A program made the position numbers and the translations under genes. A stretch of DNA of 64,000 nt. Origin: Chryseolinea serpens. Lineage in GTDB: Bacteria; Bacteroidota; Bacteroidia; Cytophagales; Cyclobacteriaceae. The notes below the pieces were generated by a model. It saw only the letters and a list, made by a program, of their open reading frames with translations, was not told the origin of the DNA and ran no database searches. The stretch is from assembly GCF_900129725.1 (NCBI RefSeq), contig NZ_FQWQ01000006.1, positions 434,001 through 498,000 on the forward strand, in the 5' to 3' direction. Positions 18,489 through 25,779 of this stretch are shown piece by piece; positions within the stretch are counted from its first letter, which is position 1; each line of letters starts with the position of its first letter.

Positions 18489-19043
18489 CTACTGCCAGAA
18501 GGGAACGGCCACCAGGGTCTTGTCCCAGATGAGCACCATCTCGGCCTCTGCGCCGGTTTTTTCAAAGGAGATGGTGAATTGCTCAAATTCGCGTTCGCTT
18601 TGAACAGAGCGGACCTCGAGTTTGAGTACGTCTTTTTCCGGGTCACGGTTGGCGTCGCCGCCAGGACCGATTCCCCATTGCCCGTATTCGGAATTGAAAA
18701 TGATGGTCCATGTTTCCTCCCCCGGGATGGTCCAGAGGCTGTATTTGCCTTTTTTTAGTTTTTGATTCTCAAATTCAATGTCTTTGTTGGTCTCGAAGGT
18801 AGTGGCCTCGTTGGCACCGGTGCGCCAAACCTTGCCATAGGGCACCAGTGCGCCGAAAATCTGCCTTCCTTTTTTGTAGGGGCGATTATAGAACACCTTG
18901 ATTTCCAGGGCGTCCTGTTTAAAAACCGTTTCTTCTTCGGGGCTGAACGACTTAGTGTGCTTGGTCAGGAAGTAGTTGGTGAGCACTCCCAAAATGATCA
19001 AAATAGTCACGGCGATACCTGCTATGACGAGAAACTTTTTCAT
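18489..19043 (-). CDS. DUF2911 family membrane-anchored protein
   Basis: A 184-residue protein with one N-terminal hydrophobic helix (FLVIAGIAVTILIILGVLTNYF) as an anchor. The rest is a beta-rich DUF2911 domain: RPYKKGRQIFGALVPYGKVWRTGANEATTF, KLKKGKYSLWTIPGEETWTIIFN. The family is widespread in Bacteroidota; its biochemistry is unknown. It is convergent with the PD40 protein gene with only three bases between the stops. Confidence 0.85.
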   Translation of the reverse strand: MKKFLVIAGIAVTILIILGVLTNYFLTKHTKSFSPEEETVFKQDALEIKVFYNRPYKKGRQIFGALVPYGKVWRTGANEATTFETNKDIEFENQKLKKGKYSLWTIPGEETWTIIFNSEYGQWGIGPGGDANRDPEKDVLKLEVRSVQSEREFEQFTISFEKTGAEAEMVLIWDKTLVAVPFWQ

Positions 19044-19164
19044 GGGTCTCAGGGGTTGAGTACGCTTTTTTAAATCGAGGTTAACAAGCTAAACAATTTT
19101 ATGACGCATTGTTTAAAAATTAATGTCTTTGGGCCTATTTTTACGTTCCTAAAAAAATTCAGTT

Positions 19165-19284
19165 ATGGACTTATCATGGTGGCCTTTTTTTGTAGTGATC
19201 GCTCTTTTTATCCTAGCCATTATGGCGCCCTGGATTTTCCCCAACAAAATGGTGAGCAAGAACAAGCACGACAACAAGTTCTAG
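19165..19284 (+). CDS. 39-residue single-helix membrane protein
   Basis: ATG at 19165, stop TAG at 19282-19284. The predicted peptide begins MDLSWWPFFVVIALFILAI and ends with a basic segment KMVSKNKHDNKF. That is one transmembrane helix with a positive tail, which would place the tail inside the cell. The longer reading frame in another register across these bases has no such structure. It lies between DUF2911 and the LOG gene, 31 bases before the LOG start. I do not know a named family. Confidence 0.55.
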   Translation: MDLSWWPFFVVIALFILAIMAPWIFPNKMVSKNKHDNKF

Positions 19285-19315
19285 TTAGCACGCTTACTTT
19301 TCCCCCCACACTGCT

Positions 19316-19849
19316 ATGAACATTTGCGTTTTCTGCGGCTCGGCTGTAGGACATGATCCTGTTTATGCAGAAACAGCTTATTCCCTGGGCCGGGCTTTTG
19401 CCAAAGGCTCACACGGCCTGGTATACGGAGGGGGAAACATTGGTCTTATGGGCATCGTCGCCGATGCCGTTCTGGAACACCAGGGCGAAGTGATCGGCAT
19501 TATTCCTCAATTTTTAATGGACCGCGAAGTCGGTCACGGTTTTTTGACGCGCCTCGAGATCGTTGGCAGCATGCACGAGCGCAAGAAACGAATGGCCGAT
19601 CTCTCCGATGCTTTTATCGCCCTGCCCGGCGGCTGGGGCACGTTAGACGAACTGGCTGAAATCCTCACCTGGCGCCAACTAGGCCTCATTCACCAACCCA
19701 TCGCCGTGCTGAATATCGCCGGCTTTTTCAACCCCTTGCTGGACCAAATGCGTACAATGGTTGACGGGGGATTTCTAAAACAGGGGAATCTTGATTTTCT
19801 GATCGTCGAAAACGATGTAGAAAAGATTTTATCCCGATTATTCCCGTAA
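19316..19849 (+). CDS. LOG family protein (nucleoside monophosphate phosphoribohydrolase)
   Basis: A 177-residue Rossmann-like protein of the LOG / TIGR00730 family, which removes ribose-5-phosphate from cytokinin nucleotides or AMP-like compounds. It shows GSAVGHDPVYAETAYSLG, GLVYGGGNIGLMGIVADAVL and the signature LPGGWGTLDELAEILTWRQLG with the catalytic Arg and Glu. In bacteria the physiological role is often unclear. It stands alone, not in an evident operon. Confidence 0.94.
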   Translation: MNICVFCGSAVGHDPVYAETAYSLGRAFAKGSHGLVYGGGNIGLMGIVADAVLEHQGEVIGIIPQFLMDREVGHGFLTRLEIVGSMHERKKRMADLSDAFIALPGGWGTLDELAEILTWRQLGLIHQPIAVLNIAGFFNPLLDQMRTMVDGGFLKQGNLDFLIVENDVEKILSRLFP

Positions 19850-19912
19850 GGGGGGTTATATCACACTCTCTGAAATTTGTTCTATATTGACCATTATGGG
19901 TGTTGATTTTTT

Positions 19913-21163
19913 ATGATCCGGAGTATCCTGTTTGTCTTATTTCTATGCGGACTTGGCATTCATCTTCATGGCCAGAATGTACCCCAGAACCAGAATCTGG
20001 GCTTTTCTCTTGCGGACGGCAAAAAGAAAGTCCGCATCCCCATCGAGGTCTTTAACAACCTGATCGTGGTGCCGGTGGTGTTGAACGATGCATTGCCGCT
20101 AAAATTTATTTTGGACACGGGGGTGCGCACGACCATTCTCACGCAAAAAACTTTTACCGACATTCTCAATCTTCCCTATTCCCGGAAATACACCATTTCC
20201 GGACCCGGCGGTGTGAAGCTGGTAGATGCCTATGTCACCAACAACGTTTCGATCGAACTGCCCGGCGTCCATGGACGGGGGCATGCCATGCTGGTTTTGG
20301 AGGAGGACTATCTGGAGTTGAGAAATTACCTCGGCACCGACGTGCACGGCATCCTGGGCTACGAATTGTTTAGTCGCTTCATCATCGAGATCGACTACGA
20401 AAAAAAGATCCTGACGCTGATGCTGCCGGAGAAATTTCACAAGGGGAGACGGTTCCAGGCCATTCCCATTATGATCGAGGACACGAAACCCTACATGATC
20501 GCGCCCGTGACCCTTGAAAATGGCAGCACGTTGAATGCAAAAATGTTGATGGACTCCGGCGCCAGCCACGGCCTGATGCTCGAGCCCTCTTCCGACACCC
20601 TCATCAAGGTGCCCGAACACACCGTGAGCAGCCTGATCGGCCGTGGACTGGGAGGCGAGATCTTTGGTAAAGTAGGACGGATAAAATCGCTCTCGCTGGG
20701 CACCTATACATTGGACAGAGTGATCTGCAATTTCCCTGACCCCAACAGTTACAACGACAGTATAAAAGTGGGCAACGTATTCCGGAATGGTGCCATCGGG
20801 GGAGAAGTGCTGAGCCGTTTTACGGTGATCTTCAATTTCCCGCGCGAAAGAGTGTATTTGAAAAAGAACGCCGCCTTTAAAAAGAACTTCTACTACAACC
20901 TTAGCGGGCTTACGCTGAAAGCAAAGGGCTCGCAGCTCAACATTTTCGAAGTAACGGAAGTGCGCGATCAATCGGCCTCACAACGCAGCGGCATTTTGCC
21001 AGGTGATATTGTCGTAAGCGTGAACGGAATTGCCACACGCGATCTGAACCTGAACATGATCAACGGATTTTTTAACAGCAAGCCTGGCAAGAAAATACGC
21101 GTGGAGATCCTCCGCAAAGGTCAACGCATGAAAAAAGAAATGCAGCTAAGAGATCAGATCTGA
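19913..21163 (+). CDS. Exported aspartyl protease-like protein with PDZ domain
   Basis: A 416-residue protein with a signal peptide (IRSILFVLFLCGLGIHLHGQ). Two retropepsin-like halves follow: LKFILDTGVRTTILTQKTF (DTG) near residues 60-75 and KMLMDSGASHGLML (DSG) near 210. A PDZ domain closes the protein (about 320-410): QSASQRSGILPGDIVVSVNG. A DTG/DSG pair in one chain fits a pepsin-like active site formed within the monomer. Bacteroidota have many such clan AA proteins. The substrate is unknown. Confidence 0.85.
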   Translation: MIRSILFVLFLCGLGIHLHGQNVPQNQNLGFSLADGKKKVRIPIEVFNNLIVVPVVLNDALPLKFILDTGVRTTILTQKTFTDILNLPYSRKYTISGPGGVKLVDAYVTNNVSIELPGVHGRGHAMLVLEEDYLELRNYLGTDVHGILGYELFSRFIIEIDYEKKILTLMLPEKFHKGRRFQAIPIMIEDTKPYMIAPVTLENGSTLNAKMLMDSGASHGLMLEPSSDTLIKVPEHTVSSLIGRGLGGEIFGKVGRIKSLSLGTYTLDRVICNFPDPNSYNDSIKVGNVFRNGAIGGEVLSRFTVIFNFPRERVYLKKNAAFKKNFYYNLSGLTLKAKGSQLNIFEVTEVRDQSASQRSGILPGDIVVSVNGIATRDLNLNMINGFFNSKPGKKIRVEILRKGQRMKKEMQLRDQI

Positions 21164-21209
21164 GGCCGGGAAAATTCTTTGCTATTCTGGCACGGGGCGT
21201 CGTGCGGTC

Positions 21210-21692
21210 CTATTGCATGTATTCCATCAACTGCTTCTTGCGCTTTTTATACGCCTGATATAAATACAATTGTGTGCGACGGAACCGCAGCGAATTTTTT
21301 ATGGTGTTGTAAAGATCCTCGGCCGACAAATTTTGCTTCAGCAAATAATCCAGGATACTGCCCGAAGCCAGGGCCTCATGGTAGTTGGAATTTTTGAGGA
21401 CGGTGATGGGAATGTCTTTCGTTTTATTGTGCGTCGACAATTCATTCACGGTTTCCAGGAGTTCGCGTTTGCCGATGTTGTCGTCGATGAGAATAAAATT
21501 CGGGCGGAAGCGAATCAGGCGTTCCAAAATGCTTTTCAGATCGAAAGCGATTTCGGTGTCCATCTTCTGGCTGCGGACCTGGTGCAATTTGTCCAGGACC
21601 TTGCCCATGTCGATGGGATTGTTTCCGATCAGTAAGACGTGCAAAGGCTCCAATGCCTGGCGCTTTTGAAGAGGTGTAGAGATTGTTTCCAT
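21210..21692 (-). CDS. Receiver-domain-like single response regulator
   Basis: A 160-residue protein. A receiver fold can be read: LHVLLIGNNPIDMGKVLDKLHQV, the phospho-acceptor region NFILIDDNIGK (Asp), then IPITVLKN and DYLLKQNLS with the conserved Lys. The first acidic pair is missing: GNNPID stands where receivers have an Asp-Asp or Glu-Asp, so phosphorylation may be weak. No output domain follows, only a basic helix ending KKRKKQLMEYM. It is convergent with the protease gene. No partner kinase lies nearby. Confidence 0.72.
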   Translation of the reverse strand: METISTPLQKRQALEPLHVLLIGNNPIDMGKVLDKLHQVRSQKMDTEIAFDLKSILERLIRFRPNFILIDDNIGKRELLETVNELSTHNKTKDIPITVLKNSNYHEALASGSILDYLLKQNLSAEDLYNTIKNSLRFRRTQLYLYQAYKKRKKQLMEYMQ

Positions 21693-21820
21693 AAAGCCAA
21701 CTTAAGTCCTTAAACACTGTATAAACGTAAAAGGTTGCCGTGCAAGATCTATTCCAGCACGGATTTTAATAGCACGGTTGATTCTTTCTTTATAATTTTC
21801 TCACTTATGGAAAATAATTC

Positions 21821-22930
21821 TTGAAAAGGGTTGTCGTGATCGGTGGGGGCCTGGCGGGCCTGGTGGCGTCTGTGCAATTGGCGAAGGCGGGTATTTCGTG
21901 CGCCCTCGTCGAAAAAAAGGTCTATCCCTTTCACCGGGTATGCGGTGAGTACATTTCAAACGAAGCCGTTCCATTTTTGAAGGCCAACGATCTTTTCCCG
22001 GAACCATTCAATCCGCCGCGCATTACACGATTCACCCTTTCTTCGGCAACCGGAAAAAGCAGCACGATGCCGCTGGATCTTGGGGGCTTCGGCATCAGCC
22101 GGTATACCTACGACAATTTCCTCTACGAAAAAGCAAAACAACTTGGCGTGGAGTTCTTTCTTTCGGAGGAAGTTGAAGCCACGACCTTCGAAGGAGAGAA
22201 ATTTCACGTTCGCACCCCGGCGCGATCGCTGGAGGCCGACGTGGTGATTGGCTCTTTTGGCAAACGCTCGCGCATGGATCACATGCTGCAAAGAGCATTC
22301 ATCCGCGAACGTTCACCCTATGTGGGTGTGAAATATCACATCCGCACGCAACACCCCGACGATCTCATCGCCCTGCATAATTTTAAAGGCGGCTACTGCG
22401 GCATGAGCAACATCGAAGACGGGAAGACCACCCTCTGTTACCTGACCCACCGCGATCATTTGAAACGCTTCAAAAACATTCGCGACATGGAAGAGCAGGT
22501 GATGTTTCTCAACCCGCTGTTGAAAGAGATCTTTACCCACGCTGAATTTCTTTTTGAGCGGCCCGAGGTGATCAACGAGGTGTCGTTCCTCACTAAATCG
22601 TGCGTGGAAGATCATGTGCTGATGGTGGGCGACAGCGCGGGCATGATTGCGCCGCTTTGTGGCAACGGCATGGCGATGGCCATTCACGGGGCGAAAATGG
22701 TGAGCGAACGGATTATCCAGTTCAATCGGGGAGAGGTGTCGCGCGAGGCCATGGAAAAATTGTACACGCAGCAATGGAACGAGAATTTTAAAGGACGTTT
22801 ATGGTCCGGGCGACAGATCCAAAAATTGTTTGGCAGCTATTGGGCCTCGAATCTCGCCGTGAACCTGGCGCTCTACATTCGGCCCGTTGCCAACACCATT
22901 ATGCGCAACACACACGGTGAGCCGTTTTAA
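21821..22930 (+). CDS. FAD-dependent oxidoreductase, geranylgeranyl-reductase-like
   Basis: A 369-residue flavoprotein starting at a TTG (the in-frame codons fit no ATG). GxGxxG: VVVIGGGLAGLVASVQLAKAG (residues 8-13). Then FHRVCGEYISNEA and the GD motif VLMVGDSAGMIAPLCGNGMAMAIHGA that binds FAD. These fit the geranylgeranyl reductase / UbiH-like monooxygenase group. In other Bacteroidota such a gene commonly neighbours a type III PKS and a methyltransferase; here it lies about 5 kb from that pair. Its substrate may be a prenyl or phenolic group. The family call is firm; the substrate is an inference. Confidence 0.87.
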   Translation: MKRVVVIGGGLAGLVASVQLAKAGISCALVEKKVYPFHRVCGEYISNEAVPFLKANDLFPEPFNPPRITRFTLSSATGKSSTMPLDLGGFGISRYTYDNFLYEKAKQLGVEFFLSEEVEATTFEGEKFHVRTPARSLEADVVIGSFGKRSRMDHMLQRAFIRERSPYVGVKYHIRTQHPDDLIALHNFKGGYCGMSNIEDGKTTLCYLTHRDHLKRFKNIRDMEEQVMFLNPLLKEIFTHAEFLFERPEVINEVSFLTKSCVEDHVLMVGDSAGMIAPLCGNGMAMAIHGAKMVSERIIQFNRGEVSREAMEKLYTQQWNENFKGRLWSGRQIQKLFGSYWASNLAVNLALYIRPVANTIMRNTHGEPF

Positions 22931-23030
22931 TACCTGAAATCTGGCTTTTGCGCCACCTACGGAAAACAGGGATGGCTTTGGCTGAAAGTATCCTTACTTT
23001 AAAATATCATCTATCATCAACCAGAAAATC

Positions 23031-24029
23031 ATGAACCAGGAAACCAATCGCAGAAATTTTTTGCGCTCGCTCGGCCTCATCACCGTGAGCGCGCTGCCCG
23101 GCGCGGCCCTCTTAAGCGCTTGCGGCAAAAAACCTACCGCCGCTGACACAGCCGCTGCTGTTGACTCAGCCGCCATCAAGGCCGCCGCTGCCCCCAAAGA
23201 ATTGTTCTTCAAGATCTCCCTCGCCGAATGGTCGTTGCACAAGACGCTGTTCGACAAAAAACTCGACAACCTCGACTTCCCGGCAAAAGCCAAAAACGAC
23301 TTCGGTGTTTCGGGTGTTGAATTTGTGAATCAATTCTTCAAGGATAAAGCCAAGGACCAAGCCTACCTGACCGAACTGAAAAAGCGCTGCACGGACAATG
23401 ACATCACCGCCGTGCTCATCATGATCGACGGCGAAGGAGGCCTGGGTGATACCAACAAGAAAAAACGCATTGAAGCCGTAGACAATCATAAGAAGTGGGT
23501 GGATGCCGCCAAATTTTTGGGCTGCCACTCCATCCGCGTAAACGCGCACGGTGAAGGCACCCGCGAAGAGGTGGGCAAAGCCGCCACCGACGGTCTGCGC
23601 CTGCTTTCCGAATATGGAAAAGGAGCCGGCATCAACGTGATCGTGGAGAACCACGGTGGCTATTCGTCCGATGGTGGCTGGCTGAGCACCGTCATCAAAG
23701 ACACGGGTATGGCCAACTGCGGCACCCTGCCCGACTTCGGCAATTTCTGTCTGAAGCGCGAGAAGGATAGCTGCGTGGAAGAATACGACCGCTACAAAGG
23801 CACCGCCGAGATGATGCCTTTCGCCAAAGGCGTGAGTGCAAAAACCCACGAATTCGACGCCGCAGGCAACTGCGTAGAAACCGACTACACCAAGATGTTG
23901 CAGATCGTGAAAGACGCTGGCTACACCGGTTTCATTGGCATCGAATACGAAGGCAGCAAGCTCTCCGAAGAAGAAGGCATCCGCGCCACGAAAGCCCTAT
24001 TGGAAAAGGCCGGCGCCGCCGTATCGTAA
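23031..24029 (+). CDS. Tat-exported sugar phosphate isomerase/epimerase-like TIM-barrel lipoprotein
   Basis: A 332-residue protein that begins with a Tat-type signal RRNFLRSLG and ends that signal at LLSAC, a lipobox, so it is a probable Tat-exported lipoprotein. The mature part is an AP endonuclease family 2 / xylose-isomerase-like barrel: SLAEWSLHK, GVSGVEFVNQFF, CHSIRVNAHGEG, INVIVENHGGYSSDGGW, and GFIGIEYEGSKLSEEEG. Glu and His metal ligands are visible. Exported members are common in Bacteroidota and may act on sugars or inositols. No sugar operon is next to it. Confidence 0.87.
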   Translation: MNQETNRRNFLRSLGLITVSALPGAALLSACGKKPTAADTAAAVDSAAIKAAAAPKELFFKISLAEWSLHKTLFDKKLDNLDFPAKAKNDFGVSGVEFVNQFFKDKAKDQAYLTELKKRCTDNDITAVLIMIDGEGGLGDTNKKKRIEAVDNHKKWVDAAKFLGCHSIRVNAHGEGTREEVGKAATDGLRLLSEYGKGAGINVIVENHGGYSSDGGWLSTVIKDTGMANCGTLPDFGNFCLKREKDSCVEEYDRYKGTAEMMPFAKGVSAKTHEFDAAGNCVETDYTKMLQIVKDAGYTGFIGIEYEGSKLSEEEGIRATKALLEKAGAAVS

Positions 24030-24065
24030 CCTGCATTTCCTCTGCGCCGACTTTGCGTCTCCGCT

Positions 24066-24096
24066 CTTTGCTCGCCGAAGCTTTAGCGAGGTGAGG
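24066..24096. repeat. Intergenic palindromic repeat, copy 1
   Basis: A 31-base element, CTTTGCTCGCCGAAGCTTTA at its left, with a self-complementary core (CTCGC...GCGAG). Read on the minus strand it is nearly the same as the element at 52169-52200, with one base missing and one replaced. It lies in the gap after the TIM-barrel gene, within flanks resembling low-complexity CTTTGCGTCTCCGC / CGGTGAAAAA stretches that look as if they had once been joined. Confidence 0.6.
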
Positions 24097-24131
24097 CGGT
24101 GAAAAAGGCGGCACGAAAATCATCCATAGTT

Positions 24132-24157
24132 CAAAGGGCCGGTATACCGGCCCTTTG
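24132..24157 (+). terminator. Perfect 26-base palindrome, likely terminator of the TIM-barrel gene
   Basis: Two 13-base arms, the left one CAAAGGGCCGGTA, are perfectly complementary with the central TATA as loop. A GC-rich stem of this length is a typical transcription terminator, working in both directions; no long T-run follows, only TGTGTTG. Confidence 0.55.
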
Positions 24158-24275
24158 TGTTGAAATCGTCGGTGAACGACGAAACTCTTAAGAGCCACAG
24201 GGAGTTAATTTTTATGACGTTGCGCCAATTGCTGCGGAACATCAGATCGAAATTGTTCAACAAAAAAAACGCTCT

Positions 24276-24719
24276 ATGGAAACCTTAAAGATGAACATGA
24301 CGGCCACGTCAACGGTGCGTATAGACGCTCCCGCCGCCGAAGTATGGAAAGCCCTGACCACACCTTCCATCATCAAATTATATTTCTTCGGAACCGAGGC
24401 CCAGTCGGATTGGCAAGTGGGCAACCCCGTGGTCTTTAAAGGCGAATGGAATGGCCAACCCTATGAAGACAAGGGCATTATCATCGCCAACGAGCCCAAC
24501 CGCCTCTTGCGCTACTCCTACTGGAGTTCCATGAAGGGCACCCCCGACCTTCCCGAGAACTACGCAAACATTTCCTTTATCCTCACCCCCGACGGTTCCG
24601 GCACCCTGGTGACGGTGGCGCAGGACGGCGTGGAAACCGAAAAAGAGAAAAAACAAAGCGAGCAAAACTGGGTGAAGGTGTTGCACAATATGAAAGACGT
24701 ATTGGAAAAGAAGGCTTAA
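24276..24719 (+). CDS. SRPBCC / AHSA1-like domain protein
   Basis: A 147-residue START-like protein: STVRIDAPAAEVWKALTTPSII near the N-terminus, IIIANEPNRLLRYSYW in the middle, and a helical end HNMKDVLEKKA. Such AHSA1/SRPBCC proteins bind hydrophobic ligands in a deep pocket. It lies just before the tetR gene and in the same direction, separated by a T-rich stretch; it may be a separate unit. No specific ligand can be read. Confidence 0.88.
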   Translation: METLKMNMTATSTVRIDAPAAEVWKALTTPSIIKLYFFGTEAQSDWQVGNPVVFKGEWNGQPYEDKGIIIANEPNRLLRYSYWSSMKGTPDLPENYANISFILTPDGSGTLVTVAQDGVETEKEKKQSEQNWVKVLHNMKDVLEKKA

Positions 24720-24763
24720 ACCCTTCTTTTTGGCCTTTTTTATTTTTTTTGGCGGATCATTTC

Positions 24764-24787
24764 ATAAATGAATGAACATTCATTTAT
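24764..24787. promoter_or_regulatory. TetR operator 1 (perfect 11-2-11 palindrome)
   Basis: Two perfect 11-base arms (left arm ATAAATGAATG) flank AA. The palindrome overlaps the -7 element of the tetR gene at its right end, so a repressor bound here would block transcription. An 18-base stretch, GAATGAACATTCATTTAT, recurs exactly at 25431-25448. Confidence 0.82.
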
Positions 24788-24792
24788 ATTTG
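24785..24792 (+). promoter_or_regulatory. -7 promoter element of tetR
   Basis: TATATTTG is a perfect -7 match. It begins within operator 1 and lies nine bases upstream of the ATG at 24801, so the leader would be about five bases. Confidence 0.6.
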
Positions 24793-24800
24793 AACCGTCA

Positions 24801-25388
24801 ATGAGAACACGCGACGAAGCAAAAGAAGTAGCCATCCGGGAAAAAGCGATCGAAATGATCGTGAAGGAAGGTTTTGACGGTTTCAGCATGCAGAAACTGG
24901 CCAAAGCAGCGAACATATCGCCGGCTACGATCTATCTGTATTTTAAGAATCGCGAGGATTTATTGAACCAACTCTACATCACCATCGACGAAGTGTTTTC
25001 GGATTCGAGCCTGAGAGGTTTTGATCCGGAAATGACTTTTGAGGAAGGCTTGTGGCTGCAATGGAAAAACCGCTTCGACCACCATGTGAATTATCCGAAC
25101 CATATTTTGTTCATGGAGCAATTCCGGAGCTCGCCGCTGGTGGACCATAAGGACATCAAGATCACGAAGTTCAAGGCCGCCATGGAGCAATTTTTTAGCA
25201 ATGCCATCAAGCGCGGAGAGCTGACCGAACTGCCCCTGGAGATCTTCTGGGCCATCGCTTACGGGCCGCTGTACACCCTCATTAAATTTCACATGCTAAA
25301 AAAGTCGTTGGCGGGCAGAAAATTCTCTCTCACCGAAGCCAAGATGCGCGACGCATTTAATCTGGTGGTGAAAGCACTAAAAAAATAA
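24801..25388 (+). CDS. TetR/AcrR family transcriptional regulator
   Basis: I start it at the ATG at 24801 (195 residues), since an earlier ATG lies inside the operator and before the promoter. The N-terminal domain has the TetR helix-turn-helix: AIEMIVKEGFDGFSMQKLAKAANISPATIYLYFKNREDLL. The C-terminal ligand-binding helices show no known ligand motif. It has operator 1 at its own promoter and operator 2 before the next gene, so it most likely represses itself and the efflux pair, and is released by the exported compound. Confidence 0.93.
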   Translation: MRTRDEAKEVAIREKAIEMIVKEGFDGFSMQKLAKAANISPATIYLYFKNREDLLNQLYITIDEVFSDSSLRGFDPEMTFEEGLWLQWKNRFDHHVNYPNHILFMEQFRSSPLVDHKDIKITKFKAAMEQFFSNAIKRGELTELPLEIFWAIAYGPLYTLIKFHMLKKSLAGRKFSLTEAKMRDAFNLVVKALKK

Positions 25389-25425
25389 CTTTTACGTCTA
25401 CAGCAACGGAAAGCTTGTATCTACA

Positions 25426-25448
25426 ATAAAGAATGAACATTCATTTAT
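25426..25448. promoter_or_regulatory. TetR operator 2
   Basis: Shares the 18 bases GAATGAACATTCATTTAT with operator 1 and all the rest except one T missing in the left arm, so the full 24-base palindrome is here 23 bases. It lies directly before the degenerate HMA protein and MFS gene. Copy identity in otherwise unrelated sequence supports a real binding site. Confidence 0.78.
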
Positions 25449-25456
25449 TTACCAAA

Positions 25457-25762
25457 ATGCGCAACCCCATGAGAAATACCGCGTATGGCATTAGTAACAA
25501 CCTGGAAAACCACCCTATGAAGGGCACCTATATGAATGAAATATCCCCCGACATTCATGTGTTCAAAACCAACATTGGATTTGCACACGACGTAAAGAAG
25601 ATTTCACCCATTCTGGGAGAGGAATCGCGCATTAAGAAGTGGAGTGTGGACGTCGAGGATGTGGACAACGTGTTGCGTGTGGAGGCCCACCGCATCGAGC
25701 CCACCGAGATCATTTCACTCATCACACAATGCGGCTATTCCTGTGAGGAATTGACCGATTAA
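25457..25762 (+). CDS. Degenerate heavy-metal-associated (HMA) domain protein
   Basis: About 101 residues from the ATG at 25457; an earlier ATG at 25433 lies in operator 2, and 25532 is also possible (MNEISPDIHVFKTNIG, 76 residues). The final 70 residues fit an HMA fold: VFKTNIGFAHDVKKI, then IKKWSVDVEDVDNVLRVEAHRIEPTEIISLITQCGYSCEE. The CxxC copper ligands of HMA proteins are absent; the positions read F-A-H-D. It may therefore not carry copper, though the fold and place beside a transporter are kept. It sits 17 bases before the MFS gene. Confidence 0.66.
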   Translation: MRNPMRNTAYGISNNLENHPMKGTYMNEISPDIHVFKTNIGFAHDVKKISPILGEESRIKKWSVDVEDVDNVLRVEAHRIEPTEIISLITQCGYSCEELTD

Positions 25763-25779
25763 TTAACCACAACCTTTAT

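Noticed and set aside
19101-19319. A 72-codon plus-strand frame between DUF2911 and LOG genes
   Set aside because: A different register at the same bases gives a start-to-stop 39-residue peptide with a clear membrane helix; the longer frame has no structure.
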